The position numbers and the translations under genes were made by a program. DNA of 64,000 bases from Paenibacillus sp. LS1. Its GTDB lineage: Bacteria; Bacillota; Bacilli; Paenibacillales; Paenibacillaceae. Position 1 is the stretch's first letter; every line of letters starts with the position of its first letter. The stretch is from assembly GCF_026013365.1 (NCBI RefSeq), contig NZ_JAPDOE010000010.1, positions 163,359-227,358 of the forward strand. The letters run 5' to 3'. This document shows, piece by piece, positions 26,253 to 34,089 of the stretch. The notes beneath the pieces were generated by a model that was given only the letters and a program-made list of their open reading frames with translations, was not told the origin of the DNA and made no database searches.

Positions 26253-27089
26253 GTGGGCAGCTTGACCCTAGCTGAACAAGTCTATGAAGCTCTAATTTAT
26301 ATGTATGCCCTGAGCCTACTCTTCTATTTCTCGGACTGCATTCGACGCAATGCGGGGGCGAAGCGGACAGGCACAGGGTTTCTTGTTGTGGTTTGGGGGC
26401 TACAGGTAACGCATGTCATATTGCGCATGTGGACCGAAGGCCATTTCCCGATCTACACGACCTTTGATTTTTTGTTTATATTTTCATTTAGTATTGTGCT
26501 GATGTCGCTCGCCATGACTCGCATCCAGCGTTCTGAATTTGTAATTCTGTTGCTGAATGTTGTTGGTTTTTCCGTTACTGTATTGAACCGACTGTGGTTC
26601 ACGGCTGGAGAGATATCACTGCACAATTGGCAAACGGTACATGGATTACTCATTATGCATATTACCTTGGCGAATCTCGGTTTTGCGGCGTTAACAGTTG
26701 CTACGGTATTTGCCTTGTTATATCTGTTCTTGCATCACAAGCTGAAGAAAAAAAAGTGGAATGATACGATGCGGCGAATGCCGAGCCTGGAAGTGATCGG
26801 CAAATACATGGATGGTGCTAATTTCATAGGTACACCGCTCCTGGGTGTTTCTGTGATGCTTGCGGTATTGTCCATTGTAGCGGAAACACGCTGGGTCCTG
26901 CTCTTGGATCTCAAAGTTATTGCGACAGGTCTTGCCATAGCCATCTATGTGGGTTACTTCGTATCCAAGAGAAGGAAACAGTTCTCAACGATTATTATGG
27001 CAAGATGGACACTGATTGGATACGGATTTGTCATTATGAGTTTTTTATCCAATGCGTATTCAGCGTTTCATCGTTGGACGGGAGAGTGA
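26253..27089 (+). CDS. hemX: HemX-type membrane protein (CcsA-like)
   Basis: Integral membrane protein with about eight hydrophobic helices and the CcsA/ResC-like core WGLQVTHVILRMW and HNWQTVHGLLIMHITLANLGFA. In B. subtilis, HemX lowers the amount of HemA; that role is by homology. The start is either GTG 26253 or TTG 26262, which has a slightly better-spaced GGTGG. Five bp behind hemA; closely coupled to the next gene. Confidence 0.9.
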   Translation: MGSLTLAEQVYEALIYMYALSLLFYFSDCIRRNAGAKRTGTGFLVVVWGLQVTHVILRMWTEGHFPIYTTFDFLFIFSFSIVLMSLAMTRIQRSEFVILLLNVVGFSVTVLNRLWFTAGEISLHNWQTVHGLLIMHITLANLGFAALTVATVFALLYLFLHHKLKKKKWNDTMRRMPSLEVIGKYMDGANFIGTPLLGVSVMLAVLSIVAETRWVLLLDLKVIATGLAIAIYVGYFVSKRRKQFSTIIMARWTLIGYGFVIMSFLSNAYSAFHRWTGE

Positions 27090-27094
27090 AGGGT

Positions 27095-27745
27095 ATGGAC
27101 CGCTACACGCCGATATTTGTGAATACTTCAGGCAAGAAGTGCTGCGTGGTTGGTGGCGGACGTGTTGCTGAACGTAAAATAAAGGGATTGCTGCATGCCG
27201 AGGCACAGATTACGGTCATTAGTCCGGAGCTTACTCCCGTATTAAAACAACTGCATCATGAATCCCGAATTCAATGGATAGACCGGTCCTACCGCAATGG
27301 AGATTTGCGGGGGGCCTTTCTCGTATATGCAGCGACTGACCGTTCAGAGGTTAATTCAACTGTGGTTCGGGATGCAGAGGCCGCGGGCATACTGGTAAAT
27401 AACGCGATGTCTTCCGAACAAAGTAACTTTATTACGCCCAGCGTGATTAGGCGTGGGAGATTAAGCATAGCTATATCCACAGCAGGAGCGGGGCCGGCAG
27501 CAGCAGCCGAGATACGTGCTACACTGGAACAACAGTTCGGTGATGAGTATGAGACGTATCTGGAGTTTTTGCACCAGATGAGGACTGAGGTGAAGTCACG
27601 CGTATCCTCTCCTAGTCTCAGAAGCACGTTGCTCCGGCAATTAACTGAAATGAACATATTAGAAGATATTCGTGCGGGCTATTTCCGGTGGTGGACCGAA
27701 GAAGAAATCGGGGACTGGATATCCCGTAATCAGGAGGAAGTGTAG
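27095..27745 (+). CDS. Precorrin-2 dehydrogenase / sirohydrochlorin ferrochelatase (Met8/YlnF type)
   Basis: Converts precorrin-2 to sirohydrochlorin with NAD+, and may insert iron to give siroheme. It has the N-terminal NAD-binding fold CCVVGGGRVAERKIKGLL, the conserved Asp-containing VYAATDRSEVN and the catalytic region NNAMSSEQSNFITPSVIRRG. The 216-residue length matches the small bacterial form. ATG 27095 has GGGAGAG eight bases upstream, so the longer frame from 27005 inside hemX is not used. Its partner enzyme (SUMT) is fused to HemD two genes downstream. Confidence 0.9.
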   Translation: MDRYTPIFVNTSGKKCCVVGGGRVAERKIKGLLHAEAQITVISPELTPVLKQLHHESRIQWIDRSYRNGDLRGAFLVYAATDRSEVNSTVVRDAEAAGILVNNAMSSEQSNFITPSVIRRGRLSIAISTAGAGPAAAAEIRATLEQQFGDEYETYLEFLHQMRTEVKSRVSSPSLRSTLLRQLTEMNILEDIRAGYFRWWTEEEIGDWISRNQEEV

Positions 27746-27747
27746 AT

Positions 27748-28704
27748 ATGCGTACAATTAAAGTTGGTAGTAGACAGAGCGCGCTTGCGTTAACCCAGAC
27801 AGGCCATGTTATTCAGGATTTACGCGACATTTGTGAGCGGGAAGGATTAGCTTTTGACTTTGAAGTACATAAGATTGTTACGAAGGGAGATCTCATTCTA
27901 GATGTAACGTTGTCAAAAGTGGGGGGCAAAGGTTTGTTCGTCAAAGAGATTGAACAGGCGATGCTTGATCGTACCATTGATATGGCCGTGCACAGTATGA
28001 AGGATATGCCTTCAGAGTTACCTGAAGGATTAATCAATGGTGCTGTTCCCCGTCGTGCAGATCCACGTGATGCGCTGATTTCCAATGGTGGACTTACGCT
28101 TGATCAATTACCAGAAGGGGCAAGAGTCGGTACAAGCAGCCTGCGCCGATCGAGTCAATTGAAGGCCTATCGCCCAGATTTGCAATTGGAATCACTTCGT
28201 GGCAATATCGATTCCCGTCTGCGGAAGCTGGAGACCGAAGGACTTGATGCGATTATTTTGGCTGCTGCTGGATTGTATCGAATGGGCTGGGAAGACCGGA
28301 TTACCGAGTACTTGACCGAAACAGCTTGTCTTCCGGCCGTGGGTCAGGGCGCGCTTGGTATTGAATGTCGTGAAGACGATGAGGAGCTATTGCACTTGTT
28401 GCAGCTGTATAACGATCCCGAGACAGCATTTCCTGTACAGGCGGAACGCCGTTTTCTCAGTGTACTGAATGGGGGCTGTCAGGTTCCAATTGGTGCTCAT
28501 GCGGTATGGTTGCCTCTGGAAGATGCGGATTCCCTGAATGGAGAAAACACGTTACAATTAACAGGTATGGTTGGCACGCCAGATGGTGGACTGATTCTTA
28601 AGGAAGCTCTGACTGGCAAAGATCCAGTTCGTCTGGGAGAAGAAGTGGCTTGGAGATTGATTGAACGGGGAGCAGAGCAGATACTGGCAGAAGTTAGGGG
28701 ATGA
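27748..28704 (+). CDS. hemC: Porphobilinogen deaminase (hydroxymethylbilane synthase)
   Basis: Joins four porphobilinogens into hydroxymethylbilane. The dipyrromethane-binding cysteine is Cys244 in LNGGCQVPIGAH. Other family motifs are VGSRQSALALTQT at the N-terminus, DMAVHSMKDMPSELP and VGTSSLRRSSQLKA. The length of 318 is normal. It starts two bp after the preceding stop. Confidence 0.97.
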   Translation: MRTIKVGSRQSALALTQTGHVIQDLRDICEREGLAFDFEVHKIVTKGDLILDVTLSKVGGKGLFVKEIEQAMLDRTIDMAVHSMKDMPSELPEGLINGAVPRRADPRDALISNGGLTLDQLPEGARVGTSSLRRSSQLKAYRPDLQLESLRGNIDSRLRKLETEGLDAIILAAAGLYRMGWEDRITEYLTETACLPAVGQGALGIECREDDEELLHLLQLYNDPETAFPVQAERRFLSVLNGGCQVPIGAHAVWLPLEDADSLNGENTLQLTGMVGTPDGGLILKEALTGKDPVRLGEEVAWRLIERGAEQILAEVRG

Positions 28705-28708
28705 AGAC

Positions 28709-30271
28709 ATGGTGGGAAAGGTCTTTTTGGTAGGAGCAGGTCCTGGGGATGCGAAGCTAATTACGGTAAAAGGATGGGAATCCATTGGTAAAGCCGATGC
28801 TGTAGTCTATGATCGTTTGGCAAGTCCGAGATTGTTAAAACAGATGAAACCCGGTGCGGTCAAGATTTACGTGGGCAAGCGCCCCGATCGGCATACGATG
28901 AAACAGGAAGAAATCAATCAACTGTTGGTTGATCTGGCTCTGGAAGGTAAGGTTGTAGTTCGGCTTAAGGGTGGCGATCCGACTATCTTTGGACGTGTGG
29001 GCGAAGAGGCGGATTTACTGCACAAAAACGGAGTTCCGTTTGAGATTGTACCTGGGGTTACAGCTGCAATAAGTGTACCTGCATATGCCGGAATTCCTGT
29101 GACTCACCGTGACTATGCGTCCTCTATCTCTATCATTACGGGGCATGAGAGTCCGGACAAGCTTGATCGCAGCATCCATTGGGATAAAGTGACGAATGCA
29201 ACGGGCACACTTGTATTTATGATGGGGGTTGCCAAAATTGGATATATCAGCGAACAATTGATTCGTCATGGTCGTCCAGCGCAAACACCTGTAGCTCTGA
29301 TTCGTTGGGGAACACGAGCGGAACAGGATACCATTACAGGTACCCTTGAAGATATAGAAGCGAAAGTGATTGCGGCCAATTTCCAACCGCCAGCTGTTAT
29401 TGTGGTGGGGGATGTCGTGAATCAACGGGAACAATTGAAATGGGCAGAAGCACTGCCGCTGTTTGGCAAACGAATTCTGGTGACACGTGCTCGCAGTCAG
29501 GCGAGTGAACTGGTGAATCGCATTGAGGAACTCGGCGGCGAACCGTATGAGTTTCCGGTCATTGAGACGGTTATGCCGTCCAGTGAATCTGCGCAGAAAA
29601 GTGTCAAAGACGCCCTCAGTGCTTTAAATACGTATGACTGGGTGTTTTTTACAAGTGTGAACGGCGTGGAGTTCTTCTTCCGTCATCTGGAACAGGAAGG
29701 CAAGGACATTCGTTCGATTCATCAAGCGAGAATTGCTGCCGTAGGACCTTCTACAGCAGATGCTTTGCGCAAACATGGCATCGTTGCAGAGGTCGTCAAA
29801 GGTCCTTTCCAGGCCGAAGGTATGCTTGAGGCTTTTGAAAGTGAGCTGAAGGAAGGCCAGAAAGTACTGCTTCCGCACGGCGATCTGGCACGTACGTGGT
29901 TACGTGACCAGCTGAGAGAACGAGGACTCCAAGTCACCGAAGCTATCATCTATGATACGATCCTCGCTGGTGAGGATGATGACGAACTGCTCAAGCTGCT
30001 TGAAGAAGGCGGCATTCACGCGGTGACCTTTACAAGTTCATCGACGGTTACCAACTTCATGAACATGTTGAAACGGATGGGATTGCATGATCCACTGCCT
30101 TTATTGAAAGATGTGGAGGTTGCTTGTATCGGACCTGTTACAGCGAAGACGGCAGAGGCCGCTGGATTACATGTTACACTGATGGCAGAGGAAGCAACGA
30201 TGGATAGCTTGATTACCGTTCTATGCGACTGGAAACGGACTGGCACCAAAGAAGGCGTCCTTCGGAATTAA
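28709..30271 (+). CDS. Fused uroporphyrinogen-III C-methyltransferase and uroporphyrinogen-III synthase
   Basis: Two-domain enzyme of 520 residues. Residues 1 to about 245 are SUMT (CobA/SirA-type: VFLVGAGPGDAKLITVKG, RLKGGDPTIFGRVGEE, VPGVTAAISVPAYAGIPVTHR), which makes precorrin-2 for siroheme or cobalamin. From about 253 the HemD domain begins with KRILVTRARSQASELV and continues to the end (FTSSSTVTNF). One protein thus makes uro'gen III and takes some of it into the siroheme branch. Start ATG 28709 follows AGGGGATGAAGAC. B. subtilis has separate proteins; the fusion is common in clostridia and paenibacilli. Confidence 0.93.
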   Translation: MVGKVFLVGAGPGDAKLITVKGWESIGKADAVVYDRLASPRLLKQMKPGAVKIYVGKRPDRHTMKQEEINQLLVDLALEGKVVVRLKGGDPTIFGRVGEEADLLHKNGVPFEIVPGVTAAISVPAYAGIPVTHRDYASSISIITGHESPDKLDRSIHWDKVTNATGTLVFMMGVAKIGYISEQLIRHGRPAQTPVALIRWGTRAEQDTITGTLEDIEAKVIAANFQPPAVIVVGDVVNQREQLKWAEALPLFGKRILVTRARSQASELVNRIEELGGEPYEFPVIETVMPSSESAQKSVKDALSALNTYDWVFFTSVNGVEFFFRHLEQEGKDIRSIHQARIAAVGPSTADALRKHGIVAEVVKGPFQAEGMLEAFESELKEGQKVLLPHGDLARTWLRDQLRERGLQVTEAIIYDTILAGEDDDELLKLLEEGGIHAVTFTSSSTVTNFMNMLKRMGLHDPLPLLKDVEVACIGPVTAKTAEAAGLHVTLMAEEATMDSLITVLCDWKRTGTKEGVLRN

Positions 30272-30276
30272 TACAC

Positions 30277-30400
30277 ATAGGAATCAATTTCATAATACCT
30301 TTAGCTGCTTCAATCAAGGCTAGATATAGATCAAAACGGTTCAATTTGTCTATATTTAGTTACGAAATCCATTTTTAGCGAGTTATGAAATTGATCCATG
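30277..30400. repeat. Nested inverted repeat between hemD and hemB
   Basis: The outer arms match over ATCAATTTCATAA (13 bp perfect, 30283-30295 with 30383-30395), extended by CATAGG/CCATG. The inner arms CTAGATATAGA and TCTATATTTAG (10 of 11) surround an 18-base loop. Total length is about 124 bp, AT-rich. It resembles a MITE-like or attenuator-like element; see findings. Confidence 0.6.
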
Positions 30401-30416
30401 TAATAAGTCAACATAT

Positions 30417-30459
30417 GAAGCGTGCTGAATTCGACAGGATACCAGCGCGCTTCCCTTTT
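30417..30459 (+). terminator. Terminator-like hairpin upstream of hemB
   Basis: GAAGCGTGCTG pairs with CAGCGCGCTTC (one wobble) around a 15-base loop, followed by CCTTTTT. It would end transcription from the hemA-hemD run. A promoter-like TTGATC-17-TATGAA (30391-30419) overlaps its left edge and could start hemB transcription. Confidence 0.65.
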
Positions 30460-30493
30460 TGCTCTATTTAACTTTCAGGGAGGTTTTACACAT

Positions 30494-31495
30494 ATGAGTT
30501 TTCCTATTGTACGGCATCGCCGTTTACGCCAATCCACAGGTATTCGTAATATGGTCAGAGAGACCCATCTAACCGTAGATGATTTTATTCAACCGATCTA
30601 TGTGACGTATGGAGAAAATGTAAAATCTGAAATCAAATCCATGCCTGGCGTGTTCCGCTTCTCGTTGGATCGTCTTCAGGAGGAAGTAACGGAAATTGCC
30701 GAGCTGGGAATTCCGGCTGTGCTATTGTTCGGTATTCCGGAGACTAAAGACAGTGTGGGTTCATCTGGTTTTGCAGAAGATGGCATTGTGCAGGAAGCGA
30801 CGAGATTGATCAAATCCTGGTATCCAGAGCTGCTGGTTGTTGCAGATACTTGTCTGTGTGAATTCACGGATCACGGTCACTGCGGTATGGTACACACCGT
30901 GGAGATTGATGGTCACATCTGCGGAGATGTGCTAAATGACGAATCACTGGATCTGCTCGTGCAAACAGCGGTGTCCCAAGCCAAAGCAGGAGCGGACATT
31001 ATTGCACCATCCAACATGATGGATGGATTTGTACAAGCGATCCGTGCCGGGCTGGATGAGAATGGATTCAGTCACATTCCGATCATGTCCTATTCTGTAA
31101 AATATGCATCCGCATTTTATGGCCCATTCCGCGAGGCAGCAGATTCAACGCCGCAATTCGGGGATCGCAAGTCGTATCAGATGGACCCGGCGAATGCGCG
31201 CGAAGCTTTGCGTGAAGCCGAAACGGATGTGCTCGAAGGAGCGGATATGTTGATGGTAAAACCATCCCTTTCGTATCTGGATGTCATGCGCACCATTAAG
31301 GATCAATTCGATCTTCCGCTTGTTGCCTATAATGTAAGTGGCGAGTATGCCATGGTGAAGGCAGCGGCGATTCAAGGCTGGATCGATGAGAAGAAGGTCG
31401 CGATGGAAATTCTGCTCAGTATGAAACGTGCAGGAGCAGATATGATTATTACGTATTACGGAAAAGACGCCTCCCGTTGGTTGGCTGAGAAATAA
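30494..31495 (+). CDS. hemB: Delta-aminolevulinic acid dehydratase (porphobilinogen synthase)
   Basis: Condenses two ALA molecules to porphobilinogen. Schiff-base lysines are in MSYSVKYASAFYGPFRE and MLMVKPSLSYLD. The cysteine-rich metal site is VADTCLCEFTDHGHCG, the zinc type. The length of 333 residues is usual. AGGGAGG lies before ATG 30494; the upstream ATG at 30422 falls within the terminator hairpin and is not the start. Confidence 0.96.
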   Translation: MSFPIVRHRRLRQSTGIRNMVRETHLTVDDFIQPIYVTYGENVKSEIKSMPGVFRFSLDRLQEEVTEIAELGIPAVLLFGIPETKDSVGSSGFAEDGIVQEATRLIKSWYPELLVVADTCLCEFTDHGHCGMVHTVEIDGHICGDVLNDESLDLLVQTAVSQAKAGADIIAPSNMMDGFVQAIRAGLDENGFSHIPIMSYSVKYASAFYGPFREAADSTPQFGDRKSYQMDPANAREALREAETDVLEGADMLMVKPSLSYLDVMRTIKDQFDLPLVAYNVSGEYAMVKAAAIQGWIDEKKVAMEILLSMKRAGADMIITYYGKDASRWLAEK

Positions 31496-31516
31496 ATTAG
31501 ATTAAGGAGGATACTC

Positions 31517-32821
31517 ATGACTGCACAACAAGGTAATCGTCGTAATGATGAGCGCTCACGCAGCGCATTTGAAGAAGCGAAGCAGTACATACCCGGGGGC
31601 GTGAACAGCCCTGTACGCGCATTCAAATCGGTGGGACTTACCCCGATCTACGCAGAGCGTGGCGAAGGGTCCAAAATTTACGATATTGATGGCAATGTTT
31701 TTATTGACTATGTGGGATCGTGGGGTCCACTCATCATGGGACATGCACATCCTGATGTTGTAAAAGCTTTGCGTGAAACAGCCCTCAAAGGAACAAGCTT
31801 TGGTGCACCTACTTTACTGGAGACCGAAATGGCCAAACTGGTTTGTGAGCGTGTACCTTCCATCGATATCGTACGGATGGTGAATTCCGGTACAGAAGCA
31901 ACGATGAGTGCCATTCGACTGGCACGCGGGGTAACCGGACGCAGTAAAATCCTGAAGTTTGAAGGATCATATCATGGACATGCGGACAGCTTGCTGATCA
32001 AGGCGGGTTCAGGTGTTGCAACGTTGGGTCTGCCAGATAGTCCGGGTGTGCCTGAAGGCGTAGCTGTGAATACCATTACGGTGCCTTATAACGATCTGGA
32101 GTCCGTGAGACTTGCTTTTGAACGTTATGGGGAAGAACTGGCCGCTATTATTGTGGAACCTGTGGCGGGTAACATGGGCGTTGTACCTCCGGCTTCCGGT
32201 TTCCTTGAAGGTTTGCGCAGTTTGACGACGCAATATGGCAGCCTGCTCATTTTTGATGAAGTCATGACCGGTTTCCGTGTAGGTTTGAACTGTGCCCAGG
32301 GGCGGTTTGGGGTTACACCTGACCTGACTTGTCTGGGTAAAGTTATCGGTGGCGGACTCCCCGTTGGTGCTTATGGTGGTCGCCGGGATCTGATGGAACA
32401 GATTGCTCCAACAGGTCCGATCTATCAGGCAGGTACACTGAGCGGGAACCCGCTGGCTATGGCCGCAGGATATACGACGCTCAAATTGTTAACACCAGAG
32501 GTCTATGACCGTCTGGAGACACTGTCCGCACGTCTGCAAGCCGGCTTTGAGAAAAATGCAGCTGAGACGGGTGTTGCGATAACCATTAACCGTGTCGGTT
32601 CCATGGTTTGTCCATTCTTCAGTGCCGTTCCCGTAACCAATTATGATATTGCCAAAGAAAGCAATCTGGATCAATTCCGTCGTTATTTTGCAGCCATGAT
32701 TGATCAAGGTGTGAGTGTTGCGCCTTCGCAATACGAAGGCATGTTTGTCTCTGGTGTGCACACGGAGCAGGATATTGACGATACGATTGAGGCGAACCGG
32801 AAGGCTCTTCAATCGCTATGA
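31517..32821 (+). CDS. hemL: Glutamate-1-semialdehyde 2,1-aminomutase
   Basis: PLP enzyme that converts glutamate-1-semialdehyde to ALA. The PLP lysine is Lys275 in LGKVIGGGLPVGAYGG, and the cofactor Asp lies in LLIFDEVMTGFR. The N-terminal PGGVNSPVRAF is a family hallmark. The length of 434 is normal. AAGGAGG precedes the ATG. Its last codons overlap the next gene by ATGA. Confidence 0.97.
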   Translation: MTAQQGNRRNDERSRSAFEEAKQYIPGGVNSPVRAFKSVGLTPIYAERGEGSKIYDIDGNVFIDYVGSWGPLIMGHAHPDVVKALRETALKGTSFGAPTLLETEMAKLVCERVPSIDIVRMVNSGTEATMSAIRLARGVTGRSKILKFEGSYHGHADSLLIKAGSGVATLGLPDSPGVPEGVAVNTITVPYNDLESVRLAFERYGEELAAIIVEPVAGNMGVVPPASGFLEGLRSLTTQYGSLLIFDEVMTGFRVGLNCAQGRFGVTPDLTCLGKVIGGGLPVGAYGGRRDLMEQIAPTGPIYQAGTLSGNPLAMAAGYTTLKLLTPEVYDRLETLSARLQAGFEKNAAETGVAITINRVGSMVCPFFSAVPVTNYDIAKESNLDQFRRYFAAMIDQGVSVAPSQYEGMFVSGVHTEQDIDDTIEANRKALQSL

Positions 32822-33723
32822 TCATCAAAAGTTGGAAACGCCGCGGGGAATGGCTTGAGCTGATGCCAGGGAAAGCCGTAATAAACAGTTCGGACAAACA
32901 GATGGCCGCAGAGCAGTGGCTATTGTCTGAGCTTCAGTTTCCGGAGAAACTGCTCCGTCAGCTTAAAGCAAACCGAGGAATACAACTCGCAGGGGACCGG
33001 CTTCGGCTGGCCCTTTTTGCGTCCCAGCCAATCGATGTCGAGCCACGCTGGGCTGATGTGGATGTATTGTATGAGGATGATTTCTGTCTGGTTATGCACA
33101 AACCGGCAGGCATGAAACTGCATCCAGATGGAAGCCGTGCTGATCAGGCCATCACGCTGGATCACGCGGTTGCCTCCTATTATGAAATGAACGGAATTCA
33201 GGCGAGCGTACGCCATGTTCATCGACTGGATGAGGATACAACCGGGCCTGTCTTGTATGCCAAAAATACGTTTGCCCTCGCCAAACTGGATGAAGCGATG
33301 CGGCGTAAAGAGATTGGCCGCCATTATGTAGCCATTGTTGGGGGACAATTATCCCCTGAACTCCACAAAATTGATGCTCCGATTGGTAAGGATAGACATC
33401 ACAAGCAGCGCAGACGTGTCTCGGAAGGTGGACAGGAAGCGGTTACCCATGTGGAGATCAGCGAAGTGTGGGAACGAGCGACCCTTGTACGATTAAAGCT
33501 CGATACAGGACGAACACACCAAATTCGCGTACATTTGAGTTATGTAGGACATCCGCTTATAGGTGACGAGTTGTATGGTGGGAAAGCGGATGTCATTGGG
33601 CGGCAGGCGCTTCACGGAGAAGTGTTGAGGTTTAGCCACCCGTTAACTGGAGCTATGATTGAAGTGAATGACCCTTGGCCGCCCGATTTTACACAATTGG
33701 CAGAGCGCGAGGGGTCTTACTAG
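32818..33723 (+). CDS. RluA-family pseudouridine synthase
   Basis: RNA pseudouridine synthase; the target base is not known. The catalytic Asp is in HRLDEDTTGPVLYAKN, where most relatives read HRLDxxTSG. The family regions LVMHKPAGMKLHPD, HYVAIVGG and DTGRTHQIRVHLSYVGHPLIGDELYGG are present. It has an S4-like N-terminal part (LLRQLKANRGIQLAGDRL). It overlaps hemL by four bases, so translation is coupled to a heme gene. Confidence 0.9.
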   Translation: MIIKSWKRRGEWLELMPGKAVINSSDKQMAAEQWLLSELQFPEKLLRQLKANRGIQLAGDRLRLALFASQPIDVEPRWADVDVLYEDDFCLVMHKPAGMKLHPDGSRADQAITLDHAVASYYEMNGIQASVRHVHRLDEDTTGPVLYAKNTFALAKLDEAMRRKEIGRHYVAIVGGQLSPELHKIDAPIGKDRHHKQRRRVSEGGQEAVTHVEISEVWERATLVRLKLDTGRTHQIRVHLSYVGHPLIGDELYGGKADVIGRQALHGEVLRFSHPLTGAMIEVNDPWPPDFTQLAEREGSY

Positions 33724-33805
33724 TACTCTATATAAGTTCGATTAACTATTTACACGAAAACGCAAAGGACAGAAACAACCAGAAGAAGCAAAGCGTTCGC
33801 CTTAA

Positions 33806-33940
33806 AGCTTTCTGAAAGAAAGCTGCTTCGGAAGCATAAGCTATCCCTGGATTTTCCCTTTTATAAAAAGGAATCGAAAAAATCTGGGGATAACAGCGAC
33901 CAGAGGTTATTCTGTCATTGGAGTTACAGTGGAAATAACC
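33806..33940. repeat. Four-hairpin structured intergenic element
   Basis: The 366-bp gap between the pseudouridine synthase and spoVID genes contains four consecutive stem-loops: AGCTTTCT-GAA-AGAAAGCT (33806-33824); GCTT-CGG-AAGC (33825-33835); TATCCCTGGATTTT with AAAATCTGGGGATA (33842-33892, enclosing CCTTTT-ATA-AAAAGG); and GGTTATT with AATAACC (33905-33940, enclosing CTGT/ACAG). No gene is convincing in either strand. It may be a dispersed repeat or a structured RNA. Confidence 0.6.
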
Positions 33941-33978
33941 ATGAGTTGAACATATATAGCAAGGTTTTTCAAAAGGTG

Positions 33979-34008
33979 GCATGCTCATCTCATTCAAGGC
34001 ATATAGAT
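33979..34008 (+). promoter_or_regulatory. Candidate sigma-E-type promoter of spoVID
   Basis: GCATGCT, 14 bases, CATATAGAT, a partial match to mother-cell sigma-E promoters (KMATATT and CATAYAHT). It lies about 80 bp before spoVID. Homologous spoVID genes are sigma-E dependent. Weak alone. Confidence 0.35.
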
Positions 34009-34089
34009 GGGGTAACGAAGGATTTGGACCATGGATCAGTCCCATGAGAAGGATCATGGTGAACATATGCCGAAAGGAGGACGCCACCT

